Positions 59,001-60,000 of a stretch of DNA of 60,000 nt are shown one piece after another. This DNA comes from Nematostella vectensis (taxonomy: Eukaryota > Cnidaria > Anthozoa > Actiniaria > Edwardsiidae), in contig NC_064039.1 of assembly GCF_932526225.1 (NCBI RefSeq), forward strand, positions 4,727,001-4,787,000, written 5' to 3'. A program made the position numbers and the translations under genes. Under the pieces are notes generated by a model. It was not told the DNA's origin and made no database searches. It worked only from the letters and a program-made list of their open reading frames with translations. The number at the start of each line of letters is the position of its first letter. Positions within the stretch are counted from its first letter, which is position 1.

Positions 59001-60000
59001 CGTGTGGACCAGTAACAAGCTGCTCTTTGATCACCCGTTGTACGGGCTCAACGTGGACAGGATTCCTGGCTTCCATGACTACACACTTGGACAGGTCAGC
59101 TACAAATCTCACCTTTTTGGTTTCCCGTGTCTGGGCTGTTTTTTTGCTTTAAGACGTCTCCAAAATGTTTCTAATTTAAGTGGTTAAGACTTACAGTTAA
59201 TATTTACTTGCGAAATTTGCGCAACCCGTGTCAACGTAAGGAAATCCGGTGGACACGAAAAAATCCGTTTGATATACCCGTCTTTCGCATTTGCGGAGAA
59301 AAGCAAAAGATAAGTTTTTCCCATGAACGGTCAAATATTGTCTATTTACAATGAAGGTTTGTCTTAAGCATTTACACGGAAAGCTTGCGCTTTTACATGG
59401 TCGGTCACATATTTTCTGTATCAAATCTGTTTACTTATTTATTCCTGTGGGCTATTACTCCCCGCCTAATTTGTTATCATTGCCATCAGCTGTCAGTGCA
59501 AGCCCTTCATAGCCAAGCACAAGCGGAACTCCAGGAGTCCCCAGACAGTGATGACGAGGCCGCTGTAGTGGTCAGTGTCCCGCACATGCCTAGGCCGGAG
59601 AAGCTGGATATTCGGTCGTGTCTACAGTTTCTCCTGGAGCTGTTTGAGCAGTGGATGTCTCCTTACGTCCAGCCTAGAACGCCACTCATGCTGCTCTCAG
59701 AAGCCACAAAAGCAGTAAGTACTGTGTTTTCCCACGTTACGTTTTAGCCCATGTCTAAGTCATTTACTCGGTTATTACTAAAGTTTGTTTGGCCTTTAAA
59801 CCTCGTGTAAACAGCTGCACCATAACCCAGCATTGCTAACACTTGACCACAAGACAAGGAAAGGTTGGCGAACCGCATCGCAGAGAAACATCTCATCTTT
59901 GCTAGGCCTAGCAATGCTTTAAGGTCCTAGCACTGTGTTTTCTTCCTTTACTGAATCTGAATCAGTTAATTTTTGCGTTTTAGCTCGTCGTGTTTTCGGA
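16991..60000 (+). CDS. HTT: Huntingtin (HTT), exons 1-55, 3' end beyond the window
   Basis: 55 exons (54 complete) joined from 16991 total 7,886 coding nt, about 2,629 codons of an expected ~3,000. All phases agree and no exon contains a stop. The protein follows human huntingtin from the N17-like helix through the N-terminal HEAT domain (to about residue 1590), bridge (to about 2000) and into the C-terminal HEAT domain. Recognisable blocks include [79 protein letters not shown] and [12 protein letters not shown]. It is a large scaffold for vesicle transport and autophagy, partnered by HAP40 in vertebrates. There is no polyQ/polyP. Acidic Ser/Thr-rich disorder lies at about 366-540 and 1058-1140. 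Several introns carry splice-site-containing arrays (separate entries). Boundaries were read by eye. Confidence 0.95.
17454..17537 (+). CDS. HTT: HTT exon 2
   Basis: Residues 33-61, Lys-rich start then [19 protein letters not shown]. Acceptor ttactag, donor aa|gtaagg, phase 2 in and out. Confidence 0.88.
17750..17910. repeat. Near-perfect long hairpin in HTT intron 2
   Basis: The arm with gatttgaaatgcttcttggt and tgttaaaaccagtttg (17752-17813) is the reverse complement of 17848-17910. The internal part also contains a second, shorter copy of the arm. The high identity of the arms implies a recent origin. Confidence 0.9.
17986..18106 (+). CDS. HTT: HTT exon 3
   Basis: Residues 61-101 ([20 protein letters not shown] then [20 protein letters not shown]), first HEAT repeats. 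Acceptor tttctag, donor aag|gtaagt, phase 0 out. Confidence 0.93.
18398..18457 (+). CDS. HTT: HTT exon 4
   Basis: Residues 102-121 ([19 protein letters not shown]). Acceptor gtattttag, donor aag|gtttgt. Confidence 0.93.
18757..18836 (+). CDS. HTT: HTT exon 5
   Basis: Residues 122-148 ([19 protein letters not shown] then RPQKCR), one of the best conserved blocks. Acceptor tttttcag, donor ag|gtatat, phase 2. Confidence 0.94.
19005..19378. mobile_element. Inverted-repeat transposon copy in HTT intron 5
   Basis: Left end tgtccccatgtatccgtttt with agtttgaaaacgg; right end cgttttcaaacgaaaacc and atgtgggata, roughly inverted. The same family is seen truncated at 586-845. No transposase ORF, so non-autonomous. 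Confidence 0.75.
19381..19867. other. HTT intron 5, remaining part
   Basis: Nothing beyond ordinary AT-rich intron sequence is visible. Confidence 0.4.
19868..19934 (+). CDS. HTT: HTT exon 6
   Basis: Residues 148-170 ([20 protein letters not shown] then IQ). Acceptor cttttag, donor aa|gtaagc, phase 0 out. Confidence 0.92.
20006..20077 (+). CDS. HTT: HTT exon 7
   Basis: Residues 171-194 ([20 protein letters not shown] then NEVK). Acceptor ccttttcag, donor aag|gtgtgt. Confidence 0.94.
20321..20462 (+). CDS. HTT: HTT exon 8
   Basis: Residues 195-242 ([38 protein letters not shown]). Acceptor cttttgcag, donor ag|gtaata, phase 1. Confidence 0.94.
20898..21065. repeat. 168-bp MITE in HTT intron 8
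   Basis: Terminal inverted repeats: tagcctgcttacaggcggta at the left, tactgcctgcaagcaggcta at the right. Subterminal parts (cggaaaaccct versus agggttttccg) are also inverted. Confidence 0.88.
21066..21419. other. HTT intron 8, remaining part
   Basis: AT-rich. At about 20640-20830 (left of the MITE) and 21290-21395 it has degenerate atcgatttttatc-like stretches, but no clear element boundaries. Confidence 0.35.
21420..21619 (+). CDS. HTT: HTT exon 9
   Basis: Residues 242-308 ([32 protein letters not shown] end). Acceptor ctgttttcag, donor cag|gtgtgt, phase 0 out. Confidence 0.92.
21620..22239. other. HTT intron 9
   Basis: No gene or repeat is supported; minus-strand ORFs here are chance openings. 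Confidence 0.4.
22240..22408 (+). CDS. HTT: HTT exon 10
   Basis: Residues 309-365 ([20 protein letters not shown] then [19 protein letters not shown]). Acceptor tctttgcag, donor ag|gtgata, phase 1. Confidence 0.93.
22684..22940 (+). CDS. HTT: HTT exon 11
   Basis: Residues 365-450, acidic and Ser/Thr-rich ([14 protein letters not shown]), equivalent in position to the protease-sensitive disordered region of vertebrate huntingtin. Acceptor tattaaag, donor cag|gttggt. Confidence 0.85.
22941..23742. other. HTT intron 11
   Basis: 802 bp of AT-rich sequence; no element or gene supported. Confidence 0.4.
23743..24410 (+). CDS. HTT: HTT exon 12 (largest exon)
   Basis: Residues 451-673. An acidic disordered first part with [15 protein letters not shown] phosphosite-like sequence, then HEAT sequence ([49 protein letters not shown]). 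Acceptor atgttacag, donor ag|gtaatt, phase 2. Confidence 0.94.
24561..24610 (+). CDS. HTT: HTT exon 13
   Basis: Residues 673-690 ([16 protein letters not shown]). Acceptor atccaacag, donor ccc|gtaagt, phase 1. Confidence 0.88.
24682..24776 (+). CDS. HTT: HTT exon 14
   Basis: Residues 690-721 ([20 protein letters not shown] then [11 protein letters not shown]). Acceptor tgctcacag, donor aag|gtaaca. Confidence 0.93.
24885..24986 (+). CDS. HTT: HTT exon 15
   Basis: Residues 722-755 ([28 protein letters not shown]). Acceptor ttttctag, donor aag|gtctgt. Confidence 0.94.
24987..25588. other. HTT intron 15
   Basis: No gene or repeat that I can support. Confidence 0.4.
25589..25687 (+). CDS. HTT: HTT exon 16
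   Basis: Residues 756-788 ([19 protein letters not shown]), very close to the human counterpart. Acceptor ctcttacag, donor aat|gtaagt. Confidence 0.95.
25955..26238. repeat. MITE (ggggacttgcgctaagagat family) in HTT intron 16
   Basis: Left end atgggacttgcgctaagaga then tcac; right end gtcacgtgatctcccaatgc then aagtcccctatt. The same family recurs at 55647-55931 and 56203-56334. Its right end lies 21 nt before exon 17. Confidence 0.85.
26260..26360 (+). CDS. HTT: HTT exon 17
   Basis: Residues 789-822 ([20 protein letters not shown] then [13 protein letters not shown]). Acceptor gcctccacag, donor tctg|gtgtgt, phase 2. Confidence 0.92.
26497..26573 (+). CDS. HTT: HTT exon 18
   Basis: Residues 822-848 ([20 protein letters not shown] then AEYTV). 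Acceptor taccctag, donor tcc|gtgagt, phase 1. Confidence 0.85.
26650..26789 (+). CDS. HTT: HTT exon 19
   Basis: Residues 848-894 ([39 protein letters not shown]). Acceptor attgtttag, donor acg|gtacga. Confidence 0.88.
27076..27333 (+). CDS. HTT: HTT exon 20
   Basis: Residues 895-980 ([46 protein letters not shown]). Corresponds to human FGCCEALCLLS through LDLSAHQDALI. Acceptor ttcaccag, donor ctg|gtacgt. Confidence 0.9.
27334..27718. other. HTT intron 20
   Basis: 385 bp; nothing beyond ordinary intron sequence seen. Confidence 0.4.
27719..27888 (+). CDS. HTT: HTT exon 21
   Basis: Residues 981-1037 ([33 protein letters not shown]). Acceptor tgtccgtag, donor aa|gtatgt, phase 2. Confidence 0.9.
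28086..28555. repeat. 44-bp minisatellite in HTT intron 21
   Basis: About ten copies of a unit built from gtcgtcattctgtcgcacat, ggctcgtgga and tctgtcgtaatgtg. It ends some 40 nt before exon 22 and does not include the splice site. Confidence 0.93.
28593..28653 (+). CDS. HTT: HTT exon 22
   Basis: Residues 1037-1057 ([20 protein letters not shown]). Acceptor ttttcacag, donor aag|gtaaag. An earlier gtaatg within the exon is not used, because the longer reading matches other huntingtins. Confidence 0.88.
28737..29078 (+). CDS. HTT: HTT exon 23
   Basis: Residues 1058-1171. A disordered Ser/Pro/Lys-rich stretch with several S-P and T-P sites ([17 protein letters not shown]), then [17 protein letters not shown] matching human YLKLHDVLKATHANYK. 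Acceptor ctgtcctag, donor cag|gtatgt. Confidence 0.92.
29412..30634. repeat. 35-bp minisatellite copying the HTT exon 24 acceptor
   Basis: About 35 near-identical units, each with tatcctttttgtctttttag followed by gtcacccttatgtc. The last unit is the real 3' splice site plus the first 13-14 coding bases of exon 24. Thus the array holds dozens of acceptor-like sites in front of the true one. The 35-bp period is open in all three forward frames. Confidence 0.97.
30622..30729 (+). CDS. HTT: HTT exon 24
   Basis: Residues 1172-1207 ([20 protein letters not shown] then [16 protein letters not shown]), matching human VTLDLQNSTEKFGGFLR. The start is fixed by the divergence of sequence from the repeat after gtcacccttatgtc. 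Donor aag|gtgcgt. Confidence 0.92.
30903..31222. repeat. ~105-bp tandem repeat, three copies, HTT intron 24
   Basis: Copies of gtgtcctcaatgatattttt, ctatcggttaacggacactc, tcgtagacaggtctaccaac and gaccgacttttgaaataccc in order. No splice site is included. Confidence 0.93.
31561..31638 (+). CDS. HTT: HTT exon 25
   Basis: Residues 1208-1233 ([20 protein letters not shown] then FLSVQQ), matching human [13 protein letters not shown]. Acceptor tgcttaag, donor cag|gtaaga. Confidence 0.95.
31822..32057 (+). CDS. HTT: HTT exon 26
   Basis: Residues 1234-1312 ([35 protein letters not shown]). Acceptor ctcttccag, donor aa|gtgagt, phase 2. Confidence 0.92.
32453..32528 (+). CDS. HTT: HTT exon 27
   Basis: Residues 1312-1337 ([20 protein letters not shown] then VKLDK), a basic segment. 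Acceptor ttcctcaag, donor aag|gtaaat. Confidence 0.82.
32597..32876. repeat. TTAA-flanked MITE, copy 1 (HTT intron 27)
   Basis: Starts ttaaaggggcagcgtgatgg and ends ccatgacactgcccctttaa. A second copy is at 41268-41535. Both carry TTAA at each end, the target duplication used by piggyBac-like transposons; that family link is inference. Confidence 0.85.
32910..33074 (+). CDS. HTT: HTT exon 28
   Basis: Residues 1338-1392 ([39 protein letters not shown]), near-identical to human. Acceptor tatccacag, donor cag|gtaaga. Confidence 0.97.
33287..33342 (+). CDS. HTT: HTT exon 29
   Basis: Residues 1393-1411 ([18 protein letters not shown]). Acceptor ttttttcag, donor ag|gtgagt, phase 2. Confidence 0.94.
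33449..33466. repeat. Poly(G) tract in HTT intron 29
   Basis: A run of about 18 G, a likely G-quadruplex and sequencing-difficult site. Confidence 0.9.
33558..34209. mobile_element. ~650-bp inverted-repeat element, HTT intron 29
   Basis: Left end ttaaggtaattcccttgaat, right end ttcaagggaattacctcaa, inverted. The interior twice contains a gtcggttacccccat block (about 33723 and 34098). No transposase. Confidence 0.75.
34594..34757 (+). CDS. HTT: HTT exon 30
   Basis: Residues 1411-1466 ([40 protein letters not shown]). Acceptor aatttcag, donor cacg|gtacga, phase 1. Confidence 0.95.
34796..34927. repeat. ~130-bp MITE in HTT intron 30
   Basis: Left arm tatttcattaaaggttgtca then gtgtaaatggc; right arm gccatttgcactgacaacct then tttgtgaaata. 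Arms are near-perfect complements. Confidence 0.88.
35415..36725. mobile_element. Foldback-type element with repetitive inverted ends, HTT intron 30
   Basis: The left end contains about 13 tandem 15-bp units (tgacaaccactcg or tgacaaccactgg) at about 35448-35640. The right end has the inverted array (cgagtggttgtca units) at about 36528-36705. The outermost sequences aaaacgttttttacca (left) and tggtaaaaaaggtttt (right) are also inverted. Inside, the block gccaattgtcacgagtggta recurs at about 35992 and 36138. No transposase ORF. Confidence 0.8.
36809..36945 (+). CDS. HTT: HTT exon 31
   Basis: Residues 1466-1511 ([37 protein letters not shown]). Acceptor ttcttcag, donor gag|gtaagc. The last 40 coding bases are the start of the array at 36904-37310. 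Confidence 0.95.
36904..37310. repeat. 86-bp tandem repeat copying the HTT exon 31 donor
   Basis: Units at 36904, 36990, 37076, 37162 and 37250 (period 86, last 88), with a diverged sixth near 37340. Each has gtggtggtgtctatgcttct, then acaacatgccgag and gtaagctag. So the exon 31 3' end and its donor exist in about five copies. Confidence 0.96.
37511..37627 (+). CDS. HTT: HTT exon 32
   Basis: Residues 1512-1550 ([20 protein letters not shown] then [19 protein letters not shown]). Acceptor gcttgctag, donor cag|gtatga. Confidence 0.96.
37640..38245. repeat. Degenerate ~130-bp repeats in HTT intron 32
   Basis: A block like ggtaataccacgctatca recurs in decayed form near 37658, 37836, 37972, 38108 and 38196, with cat-ata-tgaca type neighbours. 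Probably an old tandem array. Confidence 0.5.
38293..38412 (+). CDS. HTT: HTT exon 33
   Basis: Residues 1551-1590 ([20 protein letters not shown] then [10 protein letters not shown]). Acceptor gttatacag, donor ctg|gtaagt. Confidence 0.94.
38413..38925. other. HTT intron 33
   Basis: Contains a second diverged copy of the exon 33 3' end and donor: ccctgtgcatcttgtaagta (about 38511) versus ccggtgcatctggtaagtcg (38401), 110 nt apart, with catcacatccagcacttcc also recurring near 38557. A two-copy version of the junction duplications seen elsewhere; otherwise nothing notable. Confidence 0.55.
38926..39135 (+). CDS. HTT: HTT exon 34
   Basis: Residues 1591-1660 ([35 protein letters not shown]). Acceptor cttgacag, donor cag|gtacac. 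Confidence 0.92.
39320..39400. repeat. ~80-bp palindromic element, HTT intron 34
   Basis: ccctggctgccagaggctcg (left) pairs with cgagcctctggtacccaggg (right). A related half (ccctgggcaccagaggctct) is at 47541. Confidence 0.8.
39579..39735 (+). CDS. HTT: HTT exon 35
   Basis: Residues 1661-1713 ([40 protein letters not shown]). Acceptor tgtgttgcag, donor tcaa|gtaagt, phase 1. Its 3' part is repeated downstream. Confidence 0.92.
39655..40110. repeat. ~114-bp tandem repeat copying the HTT exon 35 donor
   Basis: Unit starts at 39663, 39776 and 39890 with a diverged start near 40004; each holds tatcaggacactt, ttcctggtcaagcagttcac, ctagtctcacc and gtttatgtcaagtaagtaac. About 75 bases of exon 35 plus its donor are therefore repeated three to four times. 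Confidence 0.95.
40261..40476 (+). CDS. HTT: HTT exon 36
   Basis: Residues 1713-1785 ([40 protein letters not shown] then WYNLI). Acceptor atcttacag, donor acag|gttcgt, phase 1. Confidence 0.93.
40477..40986. other. HTT intron 36
   Basis: 510 bp; no element or gene supported. Confidence 0.4.
40987..41066 (+). CDS. HTT: HTT exon 37
   Basis: Residues 1785-1811 ([20 protein letters not shown] then MDKEE), matching human MCNREIVRRGALILFCDYV. Acceptor gttccgtag, donor gag|gtgagt. Confidence 0.95.
41268..41535. repeat. TTAA-flanked MITE, copy 2 (HTT intron 37)
   Basis: Starts ttaaaggggcagcgtcatgg and ends ccatgacactgcctctttaa; same family as 32597-32876. Confidence 0.88.
41568..41671 (+). CDS. 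HTT: HTT exon 38
   Basis: Residues 1812-1846 ([20 protein letters not shown] then [10 protein letters not shown]). Acceptor tatcttcag, donor ag|gtagac, phase 2. Confidence 0.85.
41672..42005. other. HTT intron 38
   Basis: 334 bp; nothing beyond a short C/T-rich tract near 41730. Confidence 0.4.
42006..42096 (+). CDS. HTT: HTT exon 39
   Basis: Residues 1846-1876 ([20 protein letters not shown] then [10 protein letters not shown]). Acceptor cttttcccag, donor cag|gtaaaa. Confidence 0.88.
42439..42612 (+). CDS. HTT: HTT exon 40
   Basis: Residues 1877-1934 ([40 protein letters not shown] then [15 protein letters not shown]). Acceptor tctctaaag, donor aag|gtattt. Confidence 0.92.
42575..43105. 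repeat. 79-81-bp tandem repeat copying the HTT exon 40 donor
   Basis: Donor positions: 42613, 42694, 42775, 42854 (mutated to tt), 42933, 43012 and 43091 (mutated to gc). Each unit has ggctagaagcagacctccta, cagaccaaggtattttcaca, tgggaggggaggataggggat and cgatgggcatt. About 38 bases of exon 40 are included. Confidence 0.96.
43214..43290 (+). CDS. HTT: HTT exon 41
   Basis: Residues 1935-1960 ([20 protein letters not shown] then KSIQ). Acceptor ggtttgtag, donor ag|gtaatg, phase 2. Confidence 0.88.
43291..43647. other. HTT intron 41
   Basis: 357 bp with a short poly(C) run (about 43590); nothing else seen. Confidence 0.4.
43648..43765 (+). CDS. HTT: HTT exon 42
   Basis: Residues 1960-1999 ([35 protein letters not shown]). 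Acceptor cctcactag, donor cag|gtaaag. Confidence 0.86.
43941..44084 (+). CDS. HTT: HTT exon 43
   Basis: Residues 2000-2047 ([37 protein letters not shown]). Acceptor tttctacag, donor gag|gtaagc. Confidence 0.88.
44211..44268. other. 25-bp near-perfect hairpin, HTT intron 43
   Basis: Arm acgttgttctgtttcccctt then gtacat, 7-base loop aagagag, arm atgtacaagggaaacagaac then aacgt; only one bulged C. The size fits a microRNA-type precursor or a tiny MITE remnant; the sequence alone cannot decide. Confidence 0.6.
44269..44858. other. HTT intron 43, remaining part
   Basis: No other element. The ORF at 44585-44773 (62 codons) has no splice-site or family support. Confidence 0.35.
44859..44948 (+). 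CDS. HTT: HTT exon 44
   Basis: Residues 2048-2077 ([20 protein letters not shown] then [10 protein letters not shown]). Acceptor gtgtgtag, donor cag|gtaatg. Confidence 0.88.
44910..45510. repeat. ~78-bp tandem repeat copying the HTT exon 44 donor
   Basis: Donor positions 44949, 45027, 45105, 45183, 45261, 45337 and 45487, with a mutated copy near 45413. Each unit has actgcacttcacggccagac, ggatgaacgccggacag and gtaatgtcacac, then atatcacgtgacggccacga. So about 40 bases of exon 44 and its donor are present about eight times. Confidence 0.96.
45624..45765 (+). CDS. HTT: HTT exon 45
   Basis: Residues 2078-2125 ([20 protein letters not shown] then [11 protein letters not shown]). Acceptor ggtaaccag, donor cag|gtagcg, phase 1. 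Confidence 0.88.
45790..46340. repeat. Degenerate gagtaacgcaacacaacaca array, HTT intron 45
   Basis: A 15-20-bp degenerate motif (cgagtaacgcaacacaacac variants) repeated about 30 times. The exon 45 donor region (gtagcgcaactggacactca) resembles the motif only loosely. Confidence 0.9.
46387..46598 (+). CDS. HTT: HTT exon 46
   Basis: Residues 2125-2195 ([38 protein letters not shown]). Acceptor gcaattgcag, donor gcg|gtgagt. Confidence 0.9.
46640..46960. repeat. 67-bp tandem array of self-complementary units, HTT intron 46
   Basis: About five units of gagctcagcctattgcgtga, caggtgacagtgtacgtgtt, gtctgacctctgtcacgcaa and tgcgatc. Within each unit attgcgtgacagg pairs with cctctgtcacgcaat. One further unit, apart, is at about 47318-47372. 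Confidence 0.94.
46966..47040. repeat. Palindromic MITE-like element, HTT intron 46
   Basis: caatctcgttcccagagccc (left) pairs with gctctgggaacgagattg (right); cacgtacctttgtg occurs twice inside. Confidence 0.88.
47579..47596. repeat. Poly(G) tract
   Basis: About 18 consecutive G, next to the half-element at 47541. Confidence 0.9.
47728..47805 (+). CDS. HTT: HTT exon 47
   Basis: Residues 2196-2221 ([20 protein letters not shown] then VECLGK). Acceptor tttacaag, donor aag|gtaagt. Confidence 0.84.
47877..47973 (+). CDS. HTT: HTT exon 48
   Basis: Residues 2222-2254 ([20 protein letters not shown] then [12 protein letters not shown]). Acceptor catctctag, donor cag|gtgaga, phase 1. Confidence 0.9.
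47974..48440. other. HTT intron 48
   Basis: 467 bp; no element or gene supported. Confidence 0.4.
48441..48824 (+). CDS. HTT: HTT exon 49
   Basis: Residues 2254-2382, C-terminal HEAT domain: [48 protein letters not shown], all close to human. Acceptor tttctgtcag, donor ctag|gtgagt, phase 1. The last 20 coding bases are the first partial unit of the 5.3-kb array. Confidence 0.97.
48804..54160. repeat. 5.3-kb minisatellite copying the HTT exon 49 donor (~190 copies)
   Basis: Two unit lengths, 30 bp (gtgagtttgtcatacgcgtc then agtatactag) and 26 bp (gtgagttatacgcgtcagta then tactag), alternate irregularly. Every unit contains atactag|gtgagt, the exact exon 49 end plus donor. Distinctive variants repeat at a constant 2,224-bp offset (50347 and 52571; 50760 and 52984; 51167 and 53391; 51441 and 53665; 51620 and 53844), showing a block of about 1.6 kb (about 50185-51784) copied at 52409-54008. 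A second offset of about 2,034 links the gttgtatac runs near 50098 and 52132. Confidence 0.98.
54374..54465 (+). CDS. HTT: HTT exon 50
   Basis: Residues 2382-2412 ([20 protein letters not shown] then [10 protein letters not shown]), matching human WTSRTQFEETWATLLGVL. Acceptor aactttcag, donor gag|gttcgt. Confidence 0.96.
54595..55638. mobile_element. 1,044-bp non-autonomous element sharing terminal repeats with the PolB/helicase element
   Basis: Inverted termini of about 92-95 bp: tcaagagagcataagataag at the left, cttatcttatgctctcttga at the right. A 5-bp target duplication TAGAA flanks it (54590-54594 and 55639-55643). The terminal repeat is nearly identical to 919-1010. The interior has no convincing ORF. 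It sits in HTT intron 50. Confidence 0.92.
55647..55931. repeat. MITE (ggggacttgcgctaagagat family), HTT intron 50
   Basis: Left end aataggggacttgcgctaag, right end cttagcgcaagtcccctatt; subterminal agatcacgtgac versus gtcacgtgatct. About 285 bp. Confidence 0.92.
56163..56182. repeat. Poly(C) tract
   Basis: About 18 consecutive C in HTT intron 50. Confidence 0.9.
56203..56334. repeat. Short MITE of the ggggacttgcgctaagagat family
   Basis: About 132 bp; left end caggggacttgcgctaagag, right end tagcgcaagtcccctatt. An internally deleted relative of 55647-55931. It ends about 70 nt before exon 51. Confidence 0.88.
56406..56560 (+). CDS. HTT: HTT exon 51
   Basis: Residues 2413-2464 ([20 protein letters not shown] then [20 protein letters not shown]), aligning with human VLAVQAITSLVL. 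The longer ORF in another frame over this stretch is a shadow. Acceptor actgctag, donor ag|gtgagc, phase 2. Confidence 0.88.
56945..58510. repeat. 48-bp minisatellite with acceptor-like sites, HTT intron 51
   Basis: About 32 units of gcgatagcttagcttttctc, gtgtgcagggggaacttgta and attgtact. Each contains a pyrimidine stretch followed by gtgcag, a plausible 3' splice site. The period is a multiple of three, so long ORFs open on the minus strand (up to 449 codons of [16 protein letters not shown]-type repeats). These are artefacts. The array ends about 12-20 nt before exon 52. Confidence 0.97.
58522..58590 (+). CDS. HTT: HTT exon 52
   Basis: Residues 2464-2487 ([20 protein letters not shown]), matching human GRKLSIIRGIVEQEI. 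Acceptor gtcatggtag, donor tgg|gtgagt, phase 2. Confidence 0.9.
58730..58924. repeat. 44-bp repeat copying the HTT exon 53 acceptor
   Basis: cacgtacctctct at 58734, 58779, 58823 and 58867, then the real exon start cacatacctgact at 58911 (period 44-45). Units contain aatcctttccctgtattctc and tgtattgcag, so the acceptor plus about 13 exon bases exist in four extra copies. Confidence 0.95.
58911..59094 (+). CDS. HTT: HTT exon 53
   Basis: Residues 2487-2548 ([40 protein letters not shown] then HDYTLGQ). Acceptor tatattgcag; the start is the last of the repeated acceptors, chosen because sequence then follows the frame. Donor cag|gtcagc. Confidence 0.88.
59095..59489. other. HTT intron 53
   Basis: 395 bp; nothing beyond ordinary intron sequence. 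Confidence 0.4.
59490..59714 (+). CDS. HTT: HTT exon 54
   Basis: Residues 2549-2623: acidic linker ([13 protein letters not shown]), then [20 protein letters not shown], matching human [20 protein letters not shown]. Acceptor tgccatcag, donor gca|gtaagt. Confidence 0.95.
59984..60000 (+). CDS. HTT: HTT exon 55, partial at window edge
   Basis: 17 nt (LVVFS), fitting human LLVVSD in the same place. Acceptor gcgttttag. The exon and the remaining C-terminal part lie beyond the window. Confidence 0.8.

Noticed and set aside
1-60000. tRNA or rRNA genes
   Set aside because: No convincing cloverleaf with A/B boxes or rRNA-like stretch was seen by eye; a dedicated scan was not possible.

Overview
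The window looks like a stretch of an intron-rich metazoan genome, most plausibly an anthozoan cnidarian (sea-anemone-like). This rests on the gene content, the spliceosomal introns and the abundance of short inverted-repeat elements; I could not run a search, so the species is not established. There is no bacterial or viral gene layout.

Layout: (1) 1-5160 is transposon territory. A broken minus-strand element carries a Cys-rich zinc-finger ORF, a DNA polymerase B-like region and a truncated SF1 helicase, ends in a ~92-bp terminal repeat, and abuts a very GC-rich minisatellite. (2) 5671-7524 (+) is an intact single-exon gene for a RNF103-like membrane RING-H2 ubiquitin ligase. (3) 7525-9828 is AT-rich and non-coding, with a palindromic element and a 17-bp minisatellite. 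(4) 9829-16453 (-) is a gene I do not recognise. Five phase-compatible exons give 984 residues with a coiled coil and five copies of an ~87-residue Trp-rich domain. (5) 16454-16990 is a 537-bp divergent interval, probably a shared promoter. (6) From 16991 to the right edge (+) runs the huntingtin (HTT) gene: 54 complete exons and the start of a 55th, about 2,629 codons, with every exon phase consistent. It continues beyond the window. It has an N17-like start but no polyglutamine or polyproline tract.

The most unusual signal lies in the second half of HTT. Several tandem arrays have repeat units that contain the local exon edge plus the splice site. Arrays copy the 5' splice sites of exons 31, 35, 40, 44 and 49 and the 3' splice sites of exons 24 and 53; a further array next to exon 52 carries acceptor-like motifs. 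The exon 49 array is ~5.3 kb, roughly 190 donor copies, with a 2,224-bp higher-order duplication inside it. Introns also carry many inverted-repeat elements. One of ~1.04 kb (54595-55638, 5-bp target duplication) shares its terminal repeat with the polymerase/helicase element at the left edge, which suggests it is a non-autonomous relative.

Functionally, HTT is a HEAT-repeat scaffold and the RNF103 homologue is an ER-associated E3 ligase. I see no operon-like cooperation; the only regulatory link the sequence suggests is the head-to-head arrangement of HTT and the five-repeat gene. Exon boundaries were called by eye from splice consensus, reading frame and recalled similarity to human huntingtin.
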